DNA of 64,000 nt from positions 2,304,177 to 2,368,176 of the forward strand of contig NZ_VDZU01000001.1 in the NCBI RefSeq assembly GCF_007673525.1, in the 5' to 3' direction. The notes under the pieces are model-generated. The model was given only the letters and a program-made list of their open reading frames with translations, was not told the DNA's origin and did no database searches. The translations under genes and the position numbers were made by a program. This stretch comes from Fictibacillus phosphorivorans (GTDB lineage Bacteria; Bacillota; Bacilli; Bacillales; Fictibacillaceae). Of this stretch, positions 39,744-48,985 are shown piece by piece. The first letter of the stretch is position 1. The number at the start of each line of letters is the position of its first letter.

Positions 39744-40900
39744 TACCTGCCTTTACTAAGTAGTGACTCCACATATTGACGAGTCCTATTATCTGTTTCC
39801 TGTATTGTCTCAAGGTCTGGCGTACTGACGTTGGACAAATTCTGCATAGCTCGTTCGATCATCTCTTCAATCTCAAGAAACGAGATATGACCATTAAGAA
39901 ATCGTTCAACCGCTTTTTCATTCGCTGCATTTAAAATGGTCGGCATCAAGCCTCCAGCCTTACCTGCTTGAAAAGCAAGTTTTAAACACCTGAACCGGTC
40001 GTAATCCATTTCTTGAAAATGTAACTTTCCAACTTCCCATAAGTTTAACCTTTTCCCGTTTATTAATTCAAGTCGATCGGGATATGTAAGAGCGTATTGT
40101 ATCGGCACTCTCATATCTGGTTGTCCTAAATGAGCGATAATGCTTGTATCAACAAACTCTACCATAGAGTGTATGATGCTTTCCTTATGTAAAATGACGT
40201 CTATTTTCGAATAATCAAAGGAAAATAACCAATGAGCTTCAATTACTTCTAAACCTTTATTCATCATTGTCGCAGAATCGATCGTGATCTTCGCACCCAT
40301 CGACCAGTTTGGATGGTTCAAAGCTTCTTGAACTGTAACGTTCTTTAATTCTTCACGAGTACGGTCTCTAAAACTTCCACCTGAAGCAGTCAATATCAAC
40401 TTCTCCACACGGTTCGGGTCTTCACCGTTCAAACACTGATAGATCGCTGAATGTTCTGAATCGACCGGAAGAATTGCGACGTTATGTTTCTTCGCTTTTT
40501 CCATAACAAGATGACCTGCTGTTACTAACGTTTCTTTATTAGCTAAAGCGATCGTCTTTTTTGCTTCGATGGCTTTTAATGTGGGAAGTAAGCCTACACT
40601 GCCGATGACTGCGTTCACAACAACTGTTGAATCAGTAGAAACTGCGGCCTCGATCAATCCATCCATACCTGAGACAACTCTTGTAGATGAACTTACCTTC
40701 GAACGAAGTTTTTTTGCATCTTCTTCATTTTGAACAGCACATATTTCAGGTTGAAATTTGAATATGATCTTTTCAGCAGCCTCAATATTCTTACCTACAG
40801 ACATCGAACTCAATTTGAACTGTTCCGGATGAGAGGCGATCACATCTAAGGTCTGAACGCCGATCGAACCTGTTGCACCAAGTAAACTAACTGATTTCAT
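39743..40900 (-). CDS. dxr: 1-deoxy-D-xylulose 5-phosphate reductoisomerase
   Basis: A 385-residue enzyme making 2-C-methylerythritol 4-phosphate, the committed step of the MEP isoprenoid pathway. [10 protein letters not shown] (8-17) binds [16 protein letters not shown] and TASGGSF hold metal and substrate residues. It feeds the undecaprenyl pathway of the neighbouring uppS. It is 16 bases after cdsA and overlaps rasP by one base. Confidence 0.96.
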   Translation of the reverse strand: MKSVSLLGATGSIGVQTLDVIASHPEQFKLSSMSVGKNIEAAEKIIFKFQPEICAVQNEEDAKKLRSKVSSSTRVVSGMDGLIEAAVSTDSTVVVNAVIGSVGLLPTLKAIEAKKTIALANKETLVTAGHLVMEKAKKHNVAILPVDSEHSAIYQCLNGEDPNRVEKLILTASGGSFRDRTREELKNVTVQEALNHPNWSMGAKITIDSATMMNKGLEVIEAHWLFSFDYSKIDVILHKESIIHSMVEFVDTSIIAHLGQPDMRVPIQYALTYPDRLELINGKRLNLWEVGKLHFQEMDYDRFRCLKLAFQAGKAGGLMPTILNAANEKAVERFLNGHISFLEIEEMIERAMQNLSNVSTPDLETIQETDNRTRQYVESLLSKGR

Positions 40901-40916
40901 CCTATACCTCCTAGCG

Positions 40917-41705
40917 TTATCCTATCAAATGAAGCACATGGAGCAACGGGAATACAAATAACGCGCTATCAAGTCTATCTAATATCCCGCCATGTCCAGG
41001 AAGCAGAGTACCAGAATCTTTCACATCGTAGATTCGTTTGAATGCCGATTCTGCCAAGTCTCCTATCTGACCAAATATACCTACGATAATGGAAATCAGT
41101 AGAATATTAGACAAAGACATATCCACAAAATGAGTAAAATAGCTGATCAACCCTACAACAAGACTAAAAAAGATACCTCCGACTGCCCCTTCGATCGTTT
41201 TGTTTGGAGAGATAACCGGCCAAAGTTTTCGTTTTCCAATCGATTTTCCAACAAAATAAGCGCCAGAGTCTGTTGCCCATATCATGAATAGGATTAAGAA
41301 TAAGAGTTGGACTCCACCTTCTAAAATTCTCGTTTCTAGTAAATAGAAAAACCCAAAACCTACGTATATAGCACTAAAAAGCACAAACGAAATATGATTG
41401 TAATCTGTATTGTTCTTTTGTACAACAGTTACGACTAGTAATAGAAGAACTGCAAGTATAATGGCATCAGTTTTAGTAAAAGGTTCTAAAGAACTCATCC
41501 AGTCTTGTGGTAATGCGATCAAGACTGCTAATAAAAATCCGATTCCCCCTACGAAACTTAGCTCCATCCTTTTCATACGCAATAATTCAAACATGCCAAT
41601 CCCAGTTAGCAATAGTATTAATAGTGAGAACGGCCAGCTTCCATAAAGGGTAATCCCTATAAATAAAACGGCTGCGATTACACCTGTTATTATCCGTTGT
41701 TTCAT
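40917..41705 (-). CDS. cdsA: Phosphatidate cytidylyltransferase
   Basis: A 262-residue integral membrane enzyme that makes CDP-diacylglycerol for phospholipid synthesis. About seven to eight hydrophobic segments are visible, and the signature [12 protein letters not shown] followed by [10 protein letters not shown] and [19 protein letters not shown] is intact. It lies 13 bases after uppS and 16 before dxr. Confidence 0.95.
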   Translation of the reverse strand: MKQRIITGVIAAVLFIGITLYGSWPFSLLILLLTGIGMFELLRMKRMELSFVGGIGFLLAVLIALPQDWMSSLEPFTKTDAIILAVLLLLVVTVVQKNNTDYNHISFVLFSAIYVGFGFFYLLETRILEGGVQLLFLILFMIWATDSGAYFVGKSIGKRKLWPVISPNKTIEGAVGGIFFSLVVGLISYFTHFVDMSLSNILLISIIVGIFGQIGDLAESAFKRIYDVKDSGTLLPGHGGILDRLDSALFVFPLLHVLHLIG

Positions 41706-41718
41706 AAGTCCTCCTTAA

Positions 41719-42474
41719 TTAAACACCGCCATACCGCCTGCCTCGTCCGGCAAATTGTGATACAGCTTCTCGTAGATGCTCTTCAGAAAAATCTGGCCAT
41801 AACACTTCAGTAAACCAAAATTCAGAATACGCAAGCTGCCATAGCATAAAATTACTTAATCGAACCTCACCACTTGTACGAATCAAAAGATCCGGGTCGT
41901 TGAGATCATGCGTCATTAAATGCTGTTCGATCATTGAATCATCGATTTGTGATGGCTCTAACCTTCCTTGTTTCACCTCAGAAGCCAAAGCTTTAACTGC
42001 AGCTGTAATCTCATCGCGGCTTCCATAATTAAGAGCGAAGTTTAAGATTAAACCACTGTTGTTCTTCGTCTTGTGAATTGCTTCATCTACAGCTTTTACC
42101 GTGTGTAGTGGTAATAATTCCTTTTTACCCATTATTCGCACTTGTACGTTCTCTTTAATCAAATCTGGAAGAAAAGTGTTTAAAAATTCTCCAGGAAGTT
42201 TCATTAAAAAGTCAACTTCTTCACGTGGACGTTTCCAATTTTCAGTTGAAAACGCATAAAGAGTTAAAACTTCTATCCCAATCTTATTCGCTTCTTTAAC
42301 AATTTTCCGAACGGTTTTCATCCCTTCATGATGACCGGCAATCCGTGGCATAGCTCGTTTCCGTGCCCACCTTCCGTTACCATCCATAATTATGGCTACA
42401 TGTTTAGGGATATTTTCTTCTTTGAATGTATGGTTCTCCGGACTTTTTTTCTTAAAGAAAAGCTTGTCAAGCAT
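41719..42474 (-). CDS. uppS: Undecaprenyl diphosphate synthase
   Basis: A 251-residue cis-prenyltransferase that makes the C55 carrier for cell wall and other surface polymers. The catalytic MDGNGRWA begins at residue 30 (Asp31), and RTSGEVRLSNFMLWQ binds pyrophosphate. A GGAGG is seven bases before the ATG. The leader carries alternative short hairpins and an overlapping small ORF. Confidence 0.96.
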   Translation of the reverse strand: MLDKLFFKKKSPENHTFKEENIPKHVAIIMDGNGRWARKRAMPRIAGHHEGMKTVRKIVKEANKIGIEVLTLYAFSTENWKRPREEVDFLMKLPGEFLNTFLPDLIKENVQVRIMGKKELLPLHTVKAVDEAIHKTKNNSGLILNFALNYGSRDEITAAVKALASEVKQGRLEPSQIDDSMIEQHLMTHDLNDPDLLIRTSGEVRLSNFMLWQLAYSEFWFTEVLWPDFSEEHLREAVSQFAGRGRRYGGV

Positions 42475-42503
42475 GTATAAGCCTCCATCTTCTTAGACTT
42501 CAT
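42396..42503 (-). other. Possible 35-codon upstream ORF overlapping uppS out of frame
   Basis: An ATG at 42503 has AAGGTGG five bases upstream and opens 35 codons ending in TAG inside uppS, in a different frame. The peptide would be Lys-rich. It may be a translational regulator of uppS or a chance frame. Confidence 0.2.
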
Positions 42504-42509
42504 GAAATC

Positions 42510-42549
42510 CACCTTTTAGTAAGGTGTTCTCCATATGCCAATCACCTTA
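42510..42549 (-). promoter_or_regulatory. Alternative hairpins in the uppS leader
   Basis: In RNA sense, AAGGTG (42548-42543), CACCTT (42526-42521) and AAGGTG (42515-42510) occur in order, so the middle segment can pair with either neighbour. The last AAGGTG would also be the ribosome-binding site of a small ORF from 42503. It resembles a switch, but no ligand or protein is implied by the sequence. Confidence 0.35.
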
Positions 42550-42585
42550 TCAATTAAAGTCTAGCAAAATGGTGATATTGTCTAA

Positions 42586-42616
42586 TAAAAAAGCCCCCTT
42601 TTATAGAGGGCTTTTT
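42586..42616 (-). terminator. Terminator after frr
   Basis: Stem AAAAAGCCCTC / GGGGGCTTTTT with one G-U pair and a T-run on the minus strand. Confidence 0.85.
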
Positions 42617-42641
42617 ATATTTAATTGTACATGGAAAAGCT

Positions 42642-43199
42642 TTATACTTCCATGATTTCTTTTTCTTTAGCAGAACTTACAGAATCAGCTTCAGCTGTGT
42701 ATTTATCAGTTAGCTTTTGAACATCATCGTTATAGCGACGTAGTTCGTCTTCTGTAATCTCAGCTTCTTTTTCAAGTTTCTTCAAATCGTCATTCGCATC
42801 ACGACGAACGTTTCTTAAAGCCACTTTCGCTTCTTCAGCAAACTTTTTAACAAGTTTAACTAGTTCTTTTCGGCGCTCTTCTGTTAGAGCTGGAATCGCA
42901 ATTCGAATCACTTGACCATCGTTAGAAGGTGTTAGACCAAGATCAGACTTTAGGATCGCCTTTTCAATATCTGCCATTGCAGATTTGTCGTAAGGCTGAA
43001 TCACTAAAAGTCTAGCTTCTGGAGTTGTTACACCTGCTAATTGATTGATCGGAGTTTGAGTTCCGTAGTAATCAACTTGTACTCTGTCTAATAGAGAAGG
43101 GTTTGCTCTACCTGCACGAAGTGTTGAATATTCGCGTCTTAGAGCTCCGATTGCTTTTTGCATCTTTTCTTCTGCTTGAGTTAAAACTTCTTTTGCCAT
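42642..43199 (-). CDS. frr: Ribosome recycling factor
   Basis: A 185-residue factor that splits post-termination ribosomes together with EF-G. The family segments ([43 protein letters not shown]) are intact. Its ATG shares one base with the pyrH stop, and it is followed by a strong terminator. Confidence 0.97.
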   Translation of the reverse strand: MAKEVLTQAEEKMQKAIGALRREYSTLRAGRANPSLLDRVQVDYYGTQTPINQLAGVTTPEARLLVIQPYDKSAMADIEKAILKSDLGLTPSNDGQVIRIAIPALTEERRKELVKLVKKFAEEAKVALRNVRRDANDDLKKLEKEAEITEDELRRYNDDVQKLTDKYTAEADSVSSAKEKEIMEV

Positions 43200-43924
43200 T
43201 AGTTTCTCCCCCTTATAACGGTTCCAATTTTTTCTCCGGCAACTGCTCGTTTGATGTTTCCTTCTTCCATGATCGAGAAAACAACTAACGGGATATCATT
43301 ATCCATACATAGTGATGAAGCTGTTGTATCCATTACTGCTAGTCCATCTTTTAAAAGATCTAGATACGATAATGTCGTATACTTAACAGCGTTCTCATCC
43401 AATTTCGGATCTGCTGAATACACGCCATCCACGTTATTCTTAGCCATCAAGATGACTTCTGCTTCAATTTCTGCTGCTCTTAGTGCTGCAGTCGTATCTG
43501 TTGAGAAGTACGGGTTACCCGTTCCTGCTGCAAATATGACAACGCGCTTTTTTTCAAGGTGACGAATGGCTTTTCTTCTGATATAAGGTTCTGCAACCTG
43601 ACGCATTTCTATTGATGTTTGTACTCTTGTTTGAACCCCGATGTTTTCAAGACTGTCTTGAAGGGCTAATGAATTCATTACAGTGGCAAGCATGCCCATA
43701 TAGTCTGCTGAAGCACGGTCCATTCCCATCTCACTGCCCGTCTTACCACGCCATAGGTTTCCGCCGCCTACTACTACAGCAACTTCTACGTCGAGTTCAA
43801 CGATTTCTTTTACTTGTTCTGCAATTGACTGAACGATTTTTGGATCGATTCCAGATGTTTGTTCACCTGCTAGTGCTTCTCCACTTAATTTCAAGACGAC
43901 TCGTTTATATTTTGAAGTAGTCAT
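43199..43924 (-). CDS. pyrH: Uridylate kinase
   Basis: A 241-residue UMP kinase (amino-acid kinase fold), phosphorylating UMP to [12 protein letters not shown] near residue 11 and [22 protein letters not shown] form the substrate loops. I choose the ATG at 43924, with GGAGG a few bases upstream; an ORF start five residues earlier is less well placed. It overlaps frr by one base. The gap upstream, toward tsf, holds a repeat element and the tsf terminator. Confidence 0.96.
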   Translation of the reverse strand: MTTSKYKRVVLKLSGEALAGEQTSGIDPKIVQSIAEQVKEIVELDVEVAVVVGGGNLWRGKTGSEMGMDRASADYMGMLATVMNSLALQDSLENIGVQTRVQTSIEMRQVAEPYIRRKAIRHLEKKRVVIFAAGTGNPYFSTDTTAALRAAEIEAEVILMAKNNVDGVYSADPKLDENAVKYTTLSYLDLLKDGLAVMDTTASSLCMDNDIPLVVFSIMEEGNIKRAVAGEKIGTVIRGRN

Positions 43925-44003
43925 TTGTCCCTCCATCACCTAAAAAAATGTATTTACTTTGGTGTTAAGGCTTTTCGTGTAAAGCTTTGTTGCTTATGAA
44001 AGA

Positions 44004-44134
44004 AGTTAATTTCCGTTTCAGGTGCTCGCTTTCCGCGGGGCGACCGGTGAGCCACTTGCCGCTTTGCGCCTTTAAGTGTCTCACCTGACCGCTCGTCCTA
44101 GCCAAGAGTCTCGCACCTTACACTTCAATCAACT
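44004..44134. repeat. Palindromic dispersed Bacillaceae repeat (full copy)
   Basis: A 131-bp element whose ends are imperfect inverted repeats (44004-44025 against 44113-44134, about 16 of 22 positions), with internal GGTGAG/CTCACC pairs and a CGCTTTGCG tip. The core TTTCCGCGGGG is shared with 3128-3180. Elements of this type recur in noncoding gaps of many Bacillus-like genomes. No transposase is present. It fills most of the gap between tsf and pyrH. Confidence 0.75.
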
Positions 44135-44210
44135 AGTCAAAGATGTCTTTATCAAGCACAAGCAGCAATCTTTTTTTTGAAAACCATTAATATACCAAGG
44201 TTATTTCTGT

Positions 44211-44245
44211 AAAAAAAGAGGAACACAACGTGCTCCCCTCTTTTT
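44211..44245 (-). terminator. Terminator after tsf
   Basis: Stem AAAAAGAGG / CCTCTTTTT with an inner GAGCAC/GTGTTC stem and a seven-base T-run on the minus strand. Confidence 0.8.
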
Positions 44246-44255
44246 CTAACTGTGC

Positions 44256-45134
44256 TTACTTTTTAACTTGAGACATTACTTCTTCAGCGAAGTTGTCTTC
44301 ACGCTTCTCAAGACCTTCTCCAACTTCAAAGCGAATGAAGGCTTTAACAGTAGCACCTTTGGAAGCTACATATTTACCAACTTTTTGATCTGGATCTTTA
44401 ATGAAAGATTGGTCGTTCAAGCAAATATCTTCGAAGTATTTACCAAGACGTCCTTCTACCATTTTAGCTACGATGTTTTCAGGCTTTCCTTCGTTAAGTG
44501 CTTGTTCAGTTAATACTTTACGCTCACGTGAAACTTCTTCTTCACTAACTTCGTCACGAGAGATGTATTTAGGGTTTACAGCTGCAACGTGCATAGAAAC
44601 GTCTTTCGCAACTTCTTCTTCTGTCGTTCCTTCAACAACTGAAAGAACTCCGATACGACCACCCATGTGAAGGTAAGCGCCGAATGCTGCGTTCTCGTCT
44701 TTTTTCAAGATTTCGAAGCGACGAAGTGTAAGCTTTTCGCCGATTTTAGCGATTGCTGCGTTGATGTAGTCATTTACTGAAGTTCCGTTAAAGTCAGAAG
44801 CTAATGCATCTTCTACTGAAGCAGGCTCTGTAGCCAACAAGTGGTTACCTAACTCAGCGATTAAGTTTTTGAAGTTTTCGTTTTTCGCAACGAAATCTGT
44901 TTCAGAGTTTACTTCAAGGATAACTGCTTTGTTTCCGTCAACGATTACAGAAGTTAATCCTTCTGCTGCGATACGGTCAGCTTTCTTAGCAGCTTTCGCG
45001 ATCCCTTTTTCACGAAGGTAGTCGATTGCCGCCTCCATGTTACCATCTGTTTCAGTTAATGCTTTCTTACAATCCATCATTCCTGCGCCAGTTTTCTCAC
45101 GCAATTCTTTTACCATTTGTGCTGTAATAGCCAT
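44256..45134 (-). CDS. tsf: Elongation factor Ts
   Basis: A 292-residue guanine nucleotide exchange factor for EF-Tu. The N-terminal UBA-like region ([37 protein letters not shown]) and the [10 protein letters not shown] core loop are intact. The ATG at 45134 follows AAGGAGG; the longer open frame is ignored. It lies after rpsB, from which it is separated by a 102-base gap containing a terminator-like hairpin. Confidence 0.97.
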   Translation of the reverse strand: MAITAQMVKELREKTGAGMMDCKKALTETDGNMEAAIDYLREKGIAKAAKKADRIAAEGLTSVIVDGNKAVILEVNSETDFVAKNENFKNLIAELGNHLLATEPASVEDALASDFNGTSVNDYINAAIAKIGEKLTLRRFEILKKDENAAFGAYLHMGGRIGVLSVVEGTTEEEVAKDVSMHVAAVNPKYISRDEVSEEEVSRERKVLTEQALNEGKPENIVAKMVEGRLGKYFEDICLNDQSFIKDPDQKVGKYVASKGATVKAFIRFEVGEGLEKREDNFAEEVMSQVKK

Positions 45135-45186
45135 GTGTTTTTGCCTCCTTATGGGATATGTAGTGCTAGTTGTGCTTTTACATAAA

Positions 45187-45221
45187 AAGGGTGATAAAGG
45201 GTCATCCCCTCTACCACCCTT
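45187..45221 (-). terminator. Terminator-like hairpin between rpsB and tsf
   Basis: Stem AAGGGTG / CACCCTT (45215-45221 with 45187-45193), with an inner GGG/CCC stem, followed on the minus strand by TTTTT. It would reduce tsf transcription relative to rpsB. Confidence 0.55.
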
Positions 45222-45236
45222 GAGCATTCCATTTAA

Positions 45237-45962
45237 TTAAGCAGTAGTTTCTTCTTCAGCTGCTTCAGCTACTTCTTCTCCGCCTTGGTTAGCTTCGATG
45301 ATAGCATCTGCCATCTTACCAGTAAGAAGTTTAACTGCACGAATTGCATCATCGTTACCAGGGATAACGTGATCAACTTCGTCCGGATCACAGTTCGTAT
45401 CAACGATAGCGATGATCGGGATGTTCAATTTACGAGCTTCTGCAATCGCGATGCGCTCTTTACGAGGGTCAACTACGAATAATGCGTCAGGAAGCTTGTT
45501 CATGTCTTTGATTCCGCCTAGGAACTTTTCAAGACGCTCCATTTCCTTCTTAAGAAGAATAACTTCTTTCTTAGGAAGAACTTCAAAAGTACCGTCTTCT
45601 TGCATTTTTTCAAGATCTTTTAAGCGGTTGATACGCTTGCGGATAGTACCGAAGTTTGTTAATGTTCCACCTAACCAACGTTGGTTGATGTAGTACATGT
45701 CAGAACGTTCAGCTTCTTCCTTAACTGAATCTTGAGCTTGTTTCTTAGTTCCAACGAAAAGGATCTTTCCGCCGTCAGCTGCGATGTTACGCATAACATT
45801 GTAGCATTCTTCAACTTTCTTTACCGTCTTTTGAAGATCGATAATGTAGATACCGTTTCTTTCTGTGAAAATGTAACGAGACATTTTCGGATTCCAACGG
45901 CGAGTCTGATGACCAAAGTGTACACCAGCTTCTAACAATTGTTTCATTGAAATTACTGCCAT
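45237..45962 (-). CDS. rpsB: 30S ribosomal protein S2
   Basis: A 241-residue ribosomal protein, full length, with [22 protein letters not shown] at the start and the [20 protein letters not shown] and [20 protein letters not shown] signatures. AGGAGG precedes the ATG. It has its own promoter and a leader hairpin. In this lineage it lies immediately after the fla/che operon. Confidence 0.97.
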   Translation of the reverse strand: MAVISMKQLLEAGVHFGHQTRRWNPKMSRYIFTERNGIYIIDLQKTVKKVEECYNVMRNIAADGGKILFVGTKKQAQDSVKEEAERSDMYYINQRWLGGTLTNFGTIRKRINRLKDLEKMQEDGTFEVLPKKEVILLKKEMERLEKFLGGIKDMNKLPDALFVVDPRKERIAIAEARKLNIPIIAIVDTNCDPDEVDHVIPGNDDAIRAVKLLTGKMADAIIEANQGGEEVAEAAEEETTA

Positions 45963-46003
45963 AATGGCACCTCCTAGGTTTGTTTACCTCCGTTTGTTTC
46001 ACC

Positions 46004-46044
46004 TTTGAGCAATAACTGACTTAGTCAGCACCACATTGCTCAAA
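46004..46044 (-). promoter_or_regulatory. Leader hairpin of rpsB (candidate S2 autoregulation)
   Basis: A stem of ten pairs, TTTGAGCAAT / ATTGCTCAAA (46035-46044 with 46004-46013), encloses an inner CTGACTTAGTCAG hairpin. It lies in the untranslated leader between the promoter and the ATG, with no T-run, and may bind ribosomal protein S2. Confidence 0.5.
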
Positions 46045-46076
46045 TCCGCAAACGTGTGTGATTAACACCGAGAAAT

Positions 46077-46106
46077 AATATAACATGTTTCGTGCAATTT
46101 CTGCAA
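46077..46106 (-). promoter_or_regulatory. Promoter of rpsB
   Basis: Minus-strand TTGCAG (46101-46106), 18 bases, TATATT (46077-46082). The -35 lies 14 bases past the swrB stop. Confidence 0.6.
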
Positions 46107-46119
46107 GTCTTTTTGCTTG

Positions 46120-46545
46120 TTATCGATAAAATTTTAAAAGCAACTCTACTTCTCCTTTTCCTCGGTGCAGCATTTTTGCAATTTCTTCAGCATTATAACC
46201 TTTTTGAGCTAATGTTAATACTTCGTTTGTCTCTTTAGAAAAATGTTTATCGTCAGACTCTTTCAGGTCTGTCACTGTCTCTTCTGATTCTATAATTGTG
46301 CTCTCATCCAGATCTTTTTGCTGATGATTCTTCTGAGTGAATTTTAGAATCATTTCATGCAGGCGTTCATTTTCTATCTTCATTTCTTCTGTAAATAGCT
46401 CAAGAAGCTCTTCTACTTCTTCATTTGTTTTAGAATCATGTGAGTTACTTTGTTTTTGAAATTTATTGGACAAATTAAAAATTAAATATAAACATACTAT
46501 GTTTAGCAAAATACTTATGAAAATTAAAGCGTACATCGCACTCAT
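46120..46545 (-). CDS. swrB: Swarming motility protein SwrB-like
   Basis: A 141-residue protein with one N-terminal membrane helix (residues 4-24), an acidic coiled-coil middle and a C-terminal segment LAQKGYNAEEIAKMLHRGKGEVELLLKF that looks like a helix-turn-helix. This arrangement matches SwrB (YlxL), which promotes activation of the flagellar export gate and sigma-D-dependent motility. It is the last gene of the fla/che run. Sequence divergence in the middle makes the name probable but not certain. Confidence 0.75.
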   Translation of the reverse strand: MSAMYALIFISILLNIVCLYLIFNLSNKFQKQSNSHDSKTNEEVEELLELFTEEMKIENERLHEMILKFTQKNHQQKDLDESTIIESEETVTDLKESDDKHFSKETNEVLTLAQKGYNAEEIAKMLHRGKGEVELLLKFYR

Positions 46546-46546
46546 C

Positions 46547-46822
46547 CTAACCTGAATAATCGATTTTACTTCCTTTATAAGGATGACTCGAACTCTTTGA
46601 ACTCGTCTTTTCTTGCTGATGCTGATTTTTTGTATGAAACAAACTTGATTCAGTCGCTTCTTTTTGATTGACCCGTTCTGCTTCTAACTTGTCTTTTTTT
46701 CGTATTTCTTCTGAAGTCTGCTGTTGTTGAAGAAGTCCTCTATTCATTACATCAATACTTGCTTTTGAAGCATCAAGTGTTCTTGGAATCGCAACCTGAA
46801 GCTCGATTAATTTAAGGCTCAC
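46547..46822 (-). CDS. Small conserved protein of unknown function in the fla/che operon
   Basis: A 91-residue hydrophilic protein, rich in Gln, Lys and Ser, with no signal peptide or membrane helix. The N-terminus, LIELQVAIPRTLDASKAS, is the part most likely to be conserved; I recall similar starts in small proteins next to swrB in other Bacillaceae. The C-terminal half looks disordered. It starts 17 bases after the DUF342 gene and ends one base before swrB starts, so it belongs to the same transcript. Function unknown. Confidence 0.6.
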   Translation of the reverse strand: MSLKLIELQVAIPRTLDASKASIDVMNRGLLQQQQTSEEIRKKDKLEAERVNQKEATESSLFHTKNQHQQEKTSSKSSSHPYKGSKIDYSG

Positions 46823-46839
46823 AGCATCACATCCAATTC

Positions 46840-48180
46840 TTATAGAGTGTGAACAACAATTTCCTTCTCTTCTATGAAAACTTTCGCAGCAATATATGAA
46901 GATTGAATTTTACGTTTGTATTTTCCGATCGAGATCTCAACATTGGGATGAAGTGTGCCGTTAATATTTATTGAAGACTGTAATGAATTTTTATATTTTT
47001 CGATCTCCGTTCGATGGGCTGAAATCTCTTGTTGCGATTGAGAAATCGTGTTTACAATTCTATTTATCGTTTGTTGCTCTGTATTTTTTTGAATTAACAC
47101 GATCTTTAAATGATTTAATTTCTCTAGATTCTTTTCTAGTTCAAGAATTTTTTGTTCATGATGTATGATTTCTTTTTCCATTCTATCATTAGTCTTTATG
47201 TATAATAACGTTTTGGAGTTCGTTTCGTTACCTATGTTATTCGCTGAGATTCCTTTTCCTGCAATACAGGTGCCACCGGATATATTTCCTTTCCCACTCG
47301 TACATGTAATGGTTGATCCCGCCTCACAATGACTGTGAAGAATCGTTTGTTCTACTCTTATGGTTCCTTTTGCGTATACATTTCCTTGACTGATATAAAG
47401 GGAAGTGAAGTCTCCACCACAACGAACAGTTCCTTTTCCTTGACCTAAAACACCGCCTCCGATAATAACACTTCCGTCAGAAATAATATCTGCTGCTTCC
47501 ACGACGCCTTCTACTCGAACATCGCCTTTAGCAGATATTTTAAATCCTGAGGGTATGTCCCCGGTTATATGTACATTTCCAACAAAATCAATATGACCGG
47601 TCTTTAAGGAAACATCACCATCTACTCGATAAACGGGATAGATATTTACACGATTATTTTGGAACGTTACTTCTCCACTCGCTGATGCATAGACACATTG
47701 CTCACTTTCGTTATATACAGTATTCTCACCATTTTTAACTGCCAAATCTTTACCTTTTTTAGAAGGTATCACTTTTCCAAAAACACTTATTCCTGGTATG
47801 CCTTCAGTAGCGTTTTGTTTTCTTGCTACGATTTCTCCGAACTCAGCTGTAGGAATTGTAAAAAGACGTTTAAAATTAAGCTTCACATTTTCGTCTGTAT
47901 CAATTTTCTTCTCGTTTGTGAGAGATGGTATAAGTCTTGCAGACTCTCCATCTCTCGGGAGTTTCCCGTTTGCTATCTCAGCTGGAAATACAAAACTCTC
48001 TAGATTTTCAGCGACTAGACTCAATACTTCGTTTCGAATTCCATGTCGGATACCTTTCGATTCGATCCAAGCCAAAAGTCTAGGAAACGTGACTTCACAT
48101 GATGGGATTTCAACTCCTTTTTTTAGTAAAAGAGCCTCTGTTTCACGATTTTCCAATTTAATATGAAACCATTGATCCAT
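46840..48180 (-). CDS. DUF342/FapA-family protein
   Basis: A 446-residue protein of the flagellar-assembly-protein-A (DUF342) family. The N-terminal part is variable; a right-handed beta-helix region (about residues 190-320) has repeated short Gly-rich turns such as VGNVHITGDI, KGDVRVEGVVEAAD and SVIIGGGVLGQG; a coiled coil (about 335-400) follows. It lies between sigD and swrB, where B. subtilis 168 has no gene. A polymer-forming or membrane-associated scaffold is suggested by relatives; the function is not known. Confidence 0.75.
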   Translation of the reverse strand: MDQWFHIKLENRETEALLLKKGVEIPSCEVTFPRLLAWIESKGIRHGIRNEVLSLVAENLESFVFPAEIANGKLPRDGESARLIPSLTNEKKIDTDENVKLNFKRLFTIPTAEFGEIVARKQNATEGIPGISVFGKVIPSKKGKDLAVKNGENTVYNESEQCVYASASGEVTFQNNRVNIYPVYRVDGDVSLKTGHIDFVGNVHITGDIPSGFKISAKGDVRVEGVVEAADIISDGSVIIGGGVLGQGKGTVRCGGDFTSLYISQGNVYAKGTIRVEQTILHSHCEAGSTITCTSGKGNISGGTCIAGKGISANNIGNETNSKTLLYIKTNDRMEKEIIHHEQKILELEKNLEKLNHLKIVLIQKNTEQQTINRIVNTISQSQQEISAHRTEIEKYKNSLQSSININGTLHPNVEISIGKYKRKIQSSYIAAKVFIEEKEIVVHTL

Positions 48181-48191
48181 ATCCCTACTCC

Positions 48192-48956
48192 TTACATATA
48201 TCGTTGTAGAACCTGTCGGATTCTAAAGAGTGCTTTTGAGTGTATTTGAGATATTCTGGATGTAGATAGACCGAGTACTTGTCCGATTTCAGTTAATGTT
48301 AATTCCTCAAAGTAGAACAAACTCACTACAAGCTGCTCTTTCTCAGACAATTCCTTGATCACTAATGCGAGCTCACCATGAAGTTCTTCTTGCAGCAAGC
48401 TATTTTCAGGTGTGATCGCTTTTTTATCTTCAATTGTGTAACTAACTTTTTCACGACTTTCTGTTTCTTTGTTCTCTTCATCAATCGATAAAACGTTAGC
48501 AAGAAAGCTTTCAGACATAACTGTTGTTACTTCATTTTCTGAGTATCCGAGTTCATCTGCAACTTCTTTTGGGCTAACAGAACGAAGATTTTCTTGTTCT
48601 AACCTTTCGATGGCAGCTTCAACTTTTTTTGTTTTTTCTCTTAAACTTCTTGGAAGCCAGTCTTCTCTTCGTAAGCCGTCTAAAATCGCACCACGAATCC
48701 GAAATGAAGCGTAAGTATCAAACTTCAGGTCTCTTTCAGGCTCAAACTTTTTCAGAGCATCATATAACCCTAGCATACCGAGGGATCGGAGTTCATCTTT
48801 GTTAACACTTTTAGGCAAACCAACCGATATACGTTGTACGTGATAATTGACAAGTGGTAAATACGCACGCATCAGCTCGTCACCTGCTTCTCGATCACGA
48901 CTCGTGTTCCACTTTTCCCAGCAAGATTGTTCTTCTAATAAAGATGGCTCCGTCAT
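48192..48956 (-). CDS. sigD: RNA polymerase sigma-D factor
   Basis: A 254-residue sigma factor of the FliA/WhiG type for motility, chemotaxis and autolysin genes. Region 2 (NKDELRSLGMLGLYDALKKFEPERDLKFDTYASFRIRG is the pattern; only its features are used here) and region 4 (LTEIGQVLGLSTSRISQIHSKAL) are intact. It starts 29 bases after cheD. The dosage of this distal gene is known in B. subtilis to set motile or sessile cell fate. Confidence 0.95.
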   Translation of the reverse strand: MTEPSLLEEQSCWEKWNTSRDREAGDELMRAYLPLVNYHVQRISVGLPKSVNKDELRSLGMLGLYDALKKFEPERDLKFDTYASFRIRGAILDGLRREDWLPRSLREKTKKVEAAIERLEQENLRSVSPKEVADELGYSENEVTTVMSESFLANVLSIDEENKETESREKVSYTIEDKKAITPENSLLQEELHGELALVIKELSEKEQLVVSLFYFEELTLTEIGQVLGLSTSRISQIHSKALFRIRQVLQRYM

Positions 48957-48985
48957 GGTAATCCTCCTCGTTTTTTTGTTTTTAT

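Noticed and set aside
47798..48166. 122-codon plus-strand frame opposite the DUF342 gene
   Set aside because: Antisense shadow; the minus-strand protein has clear domain structure.
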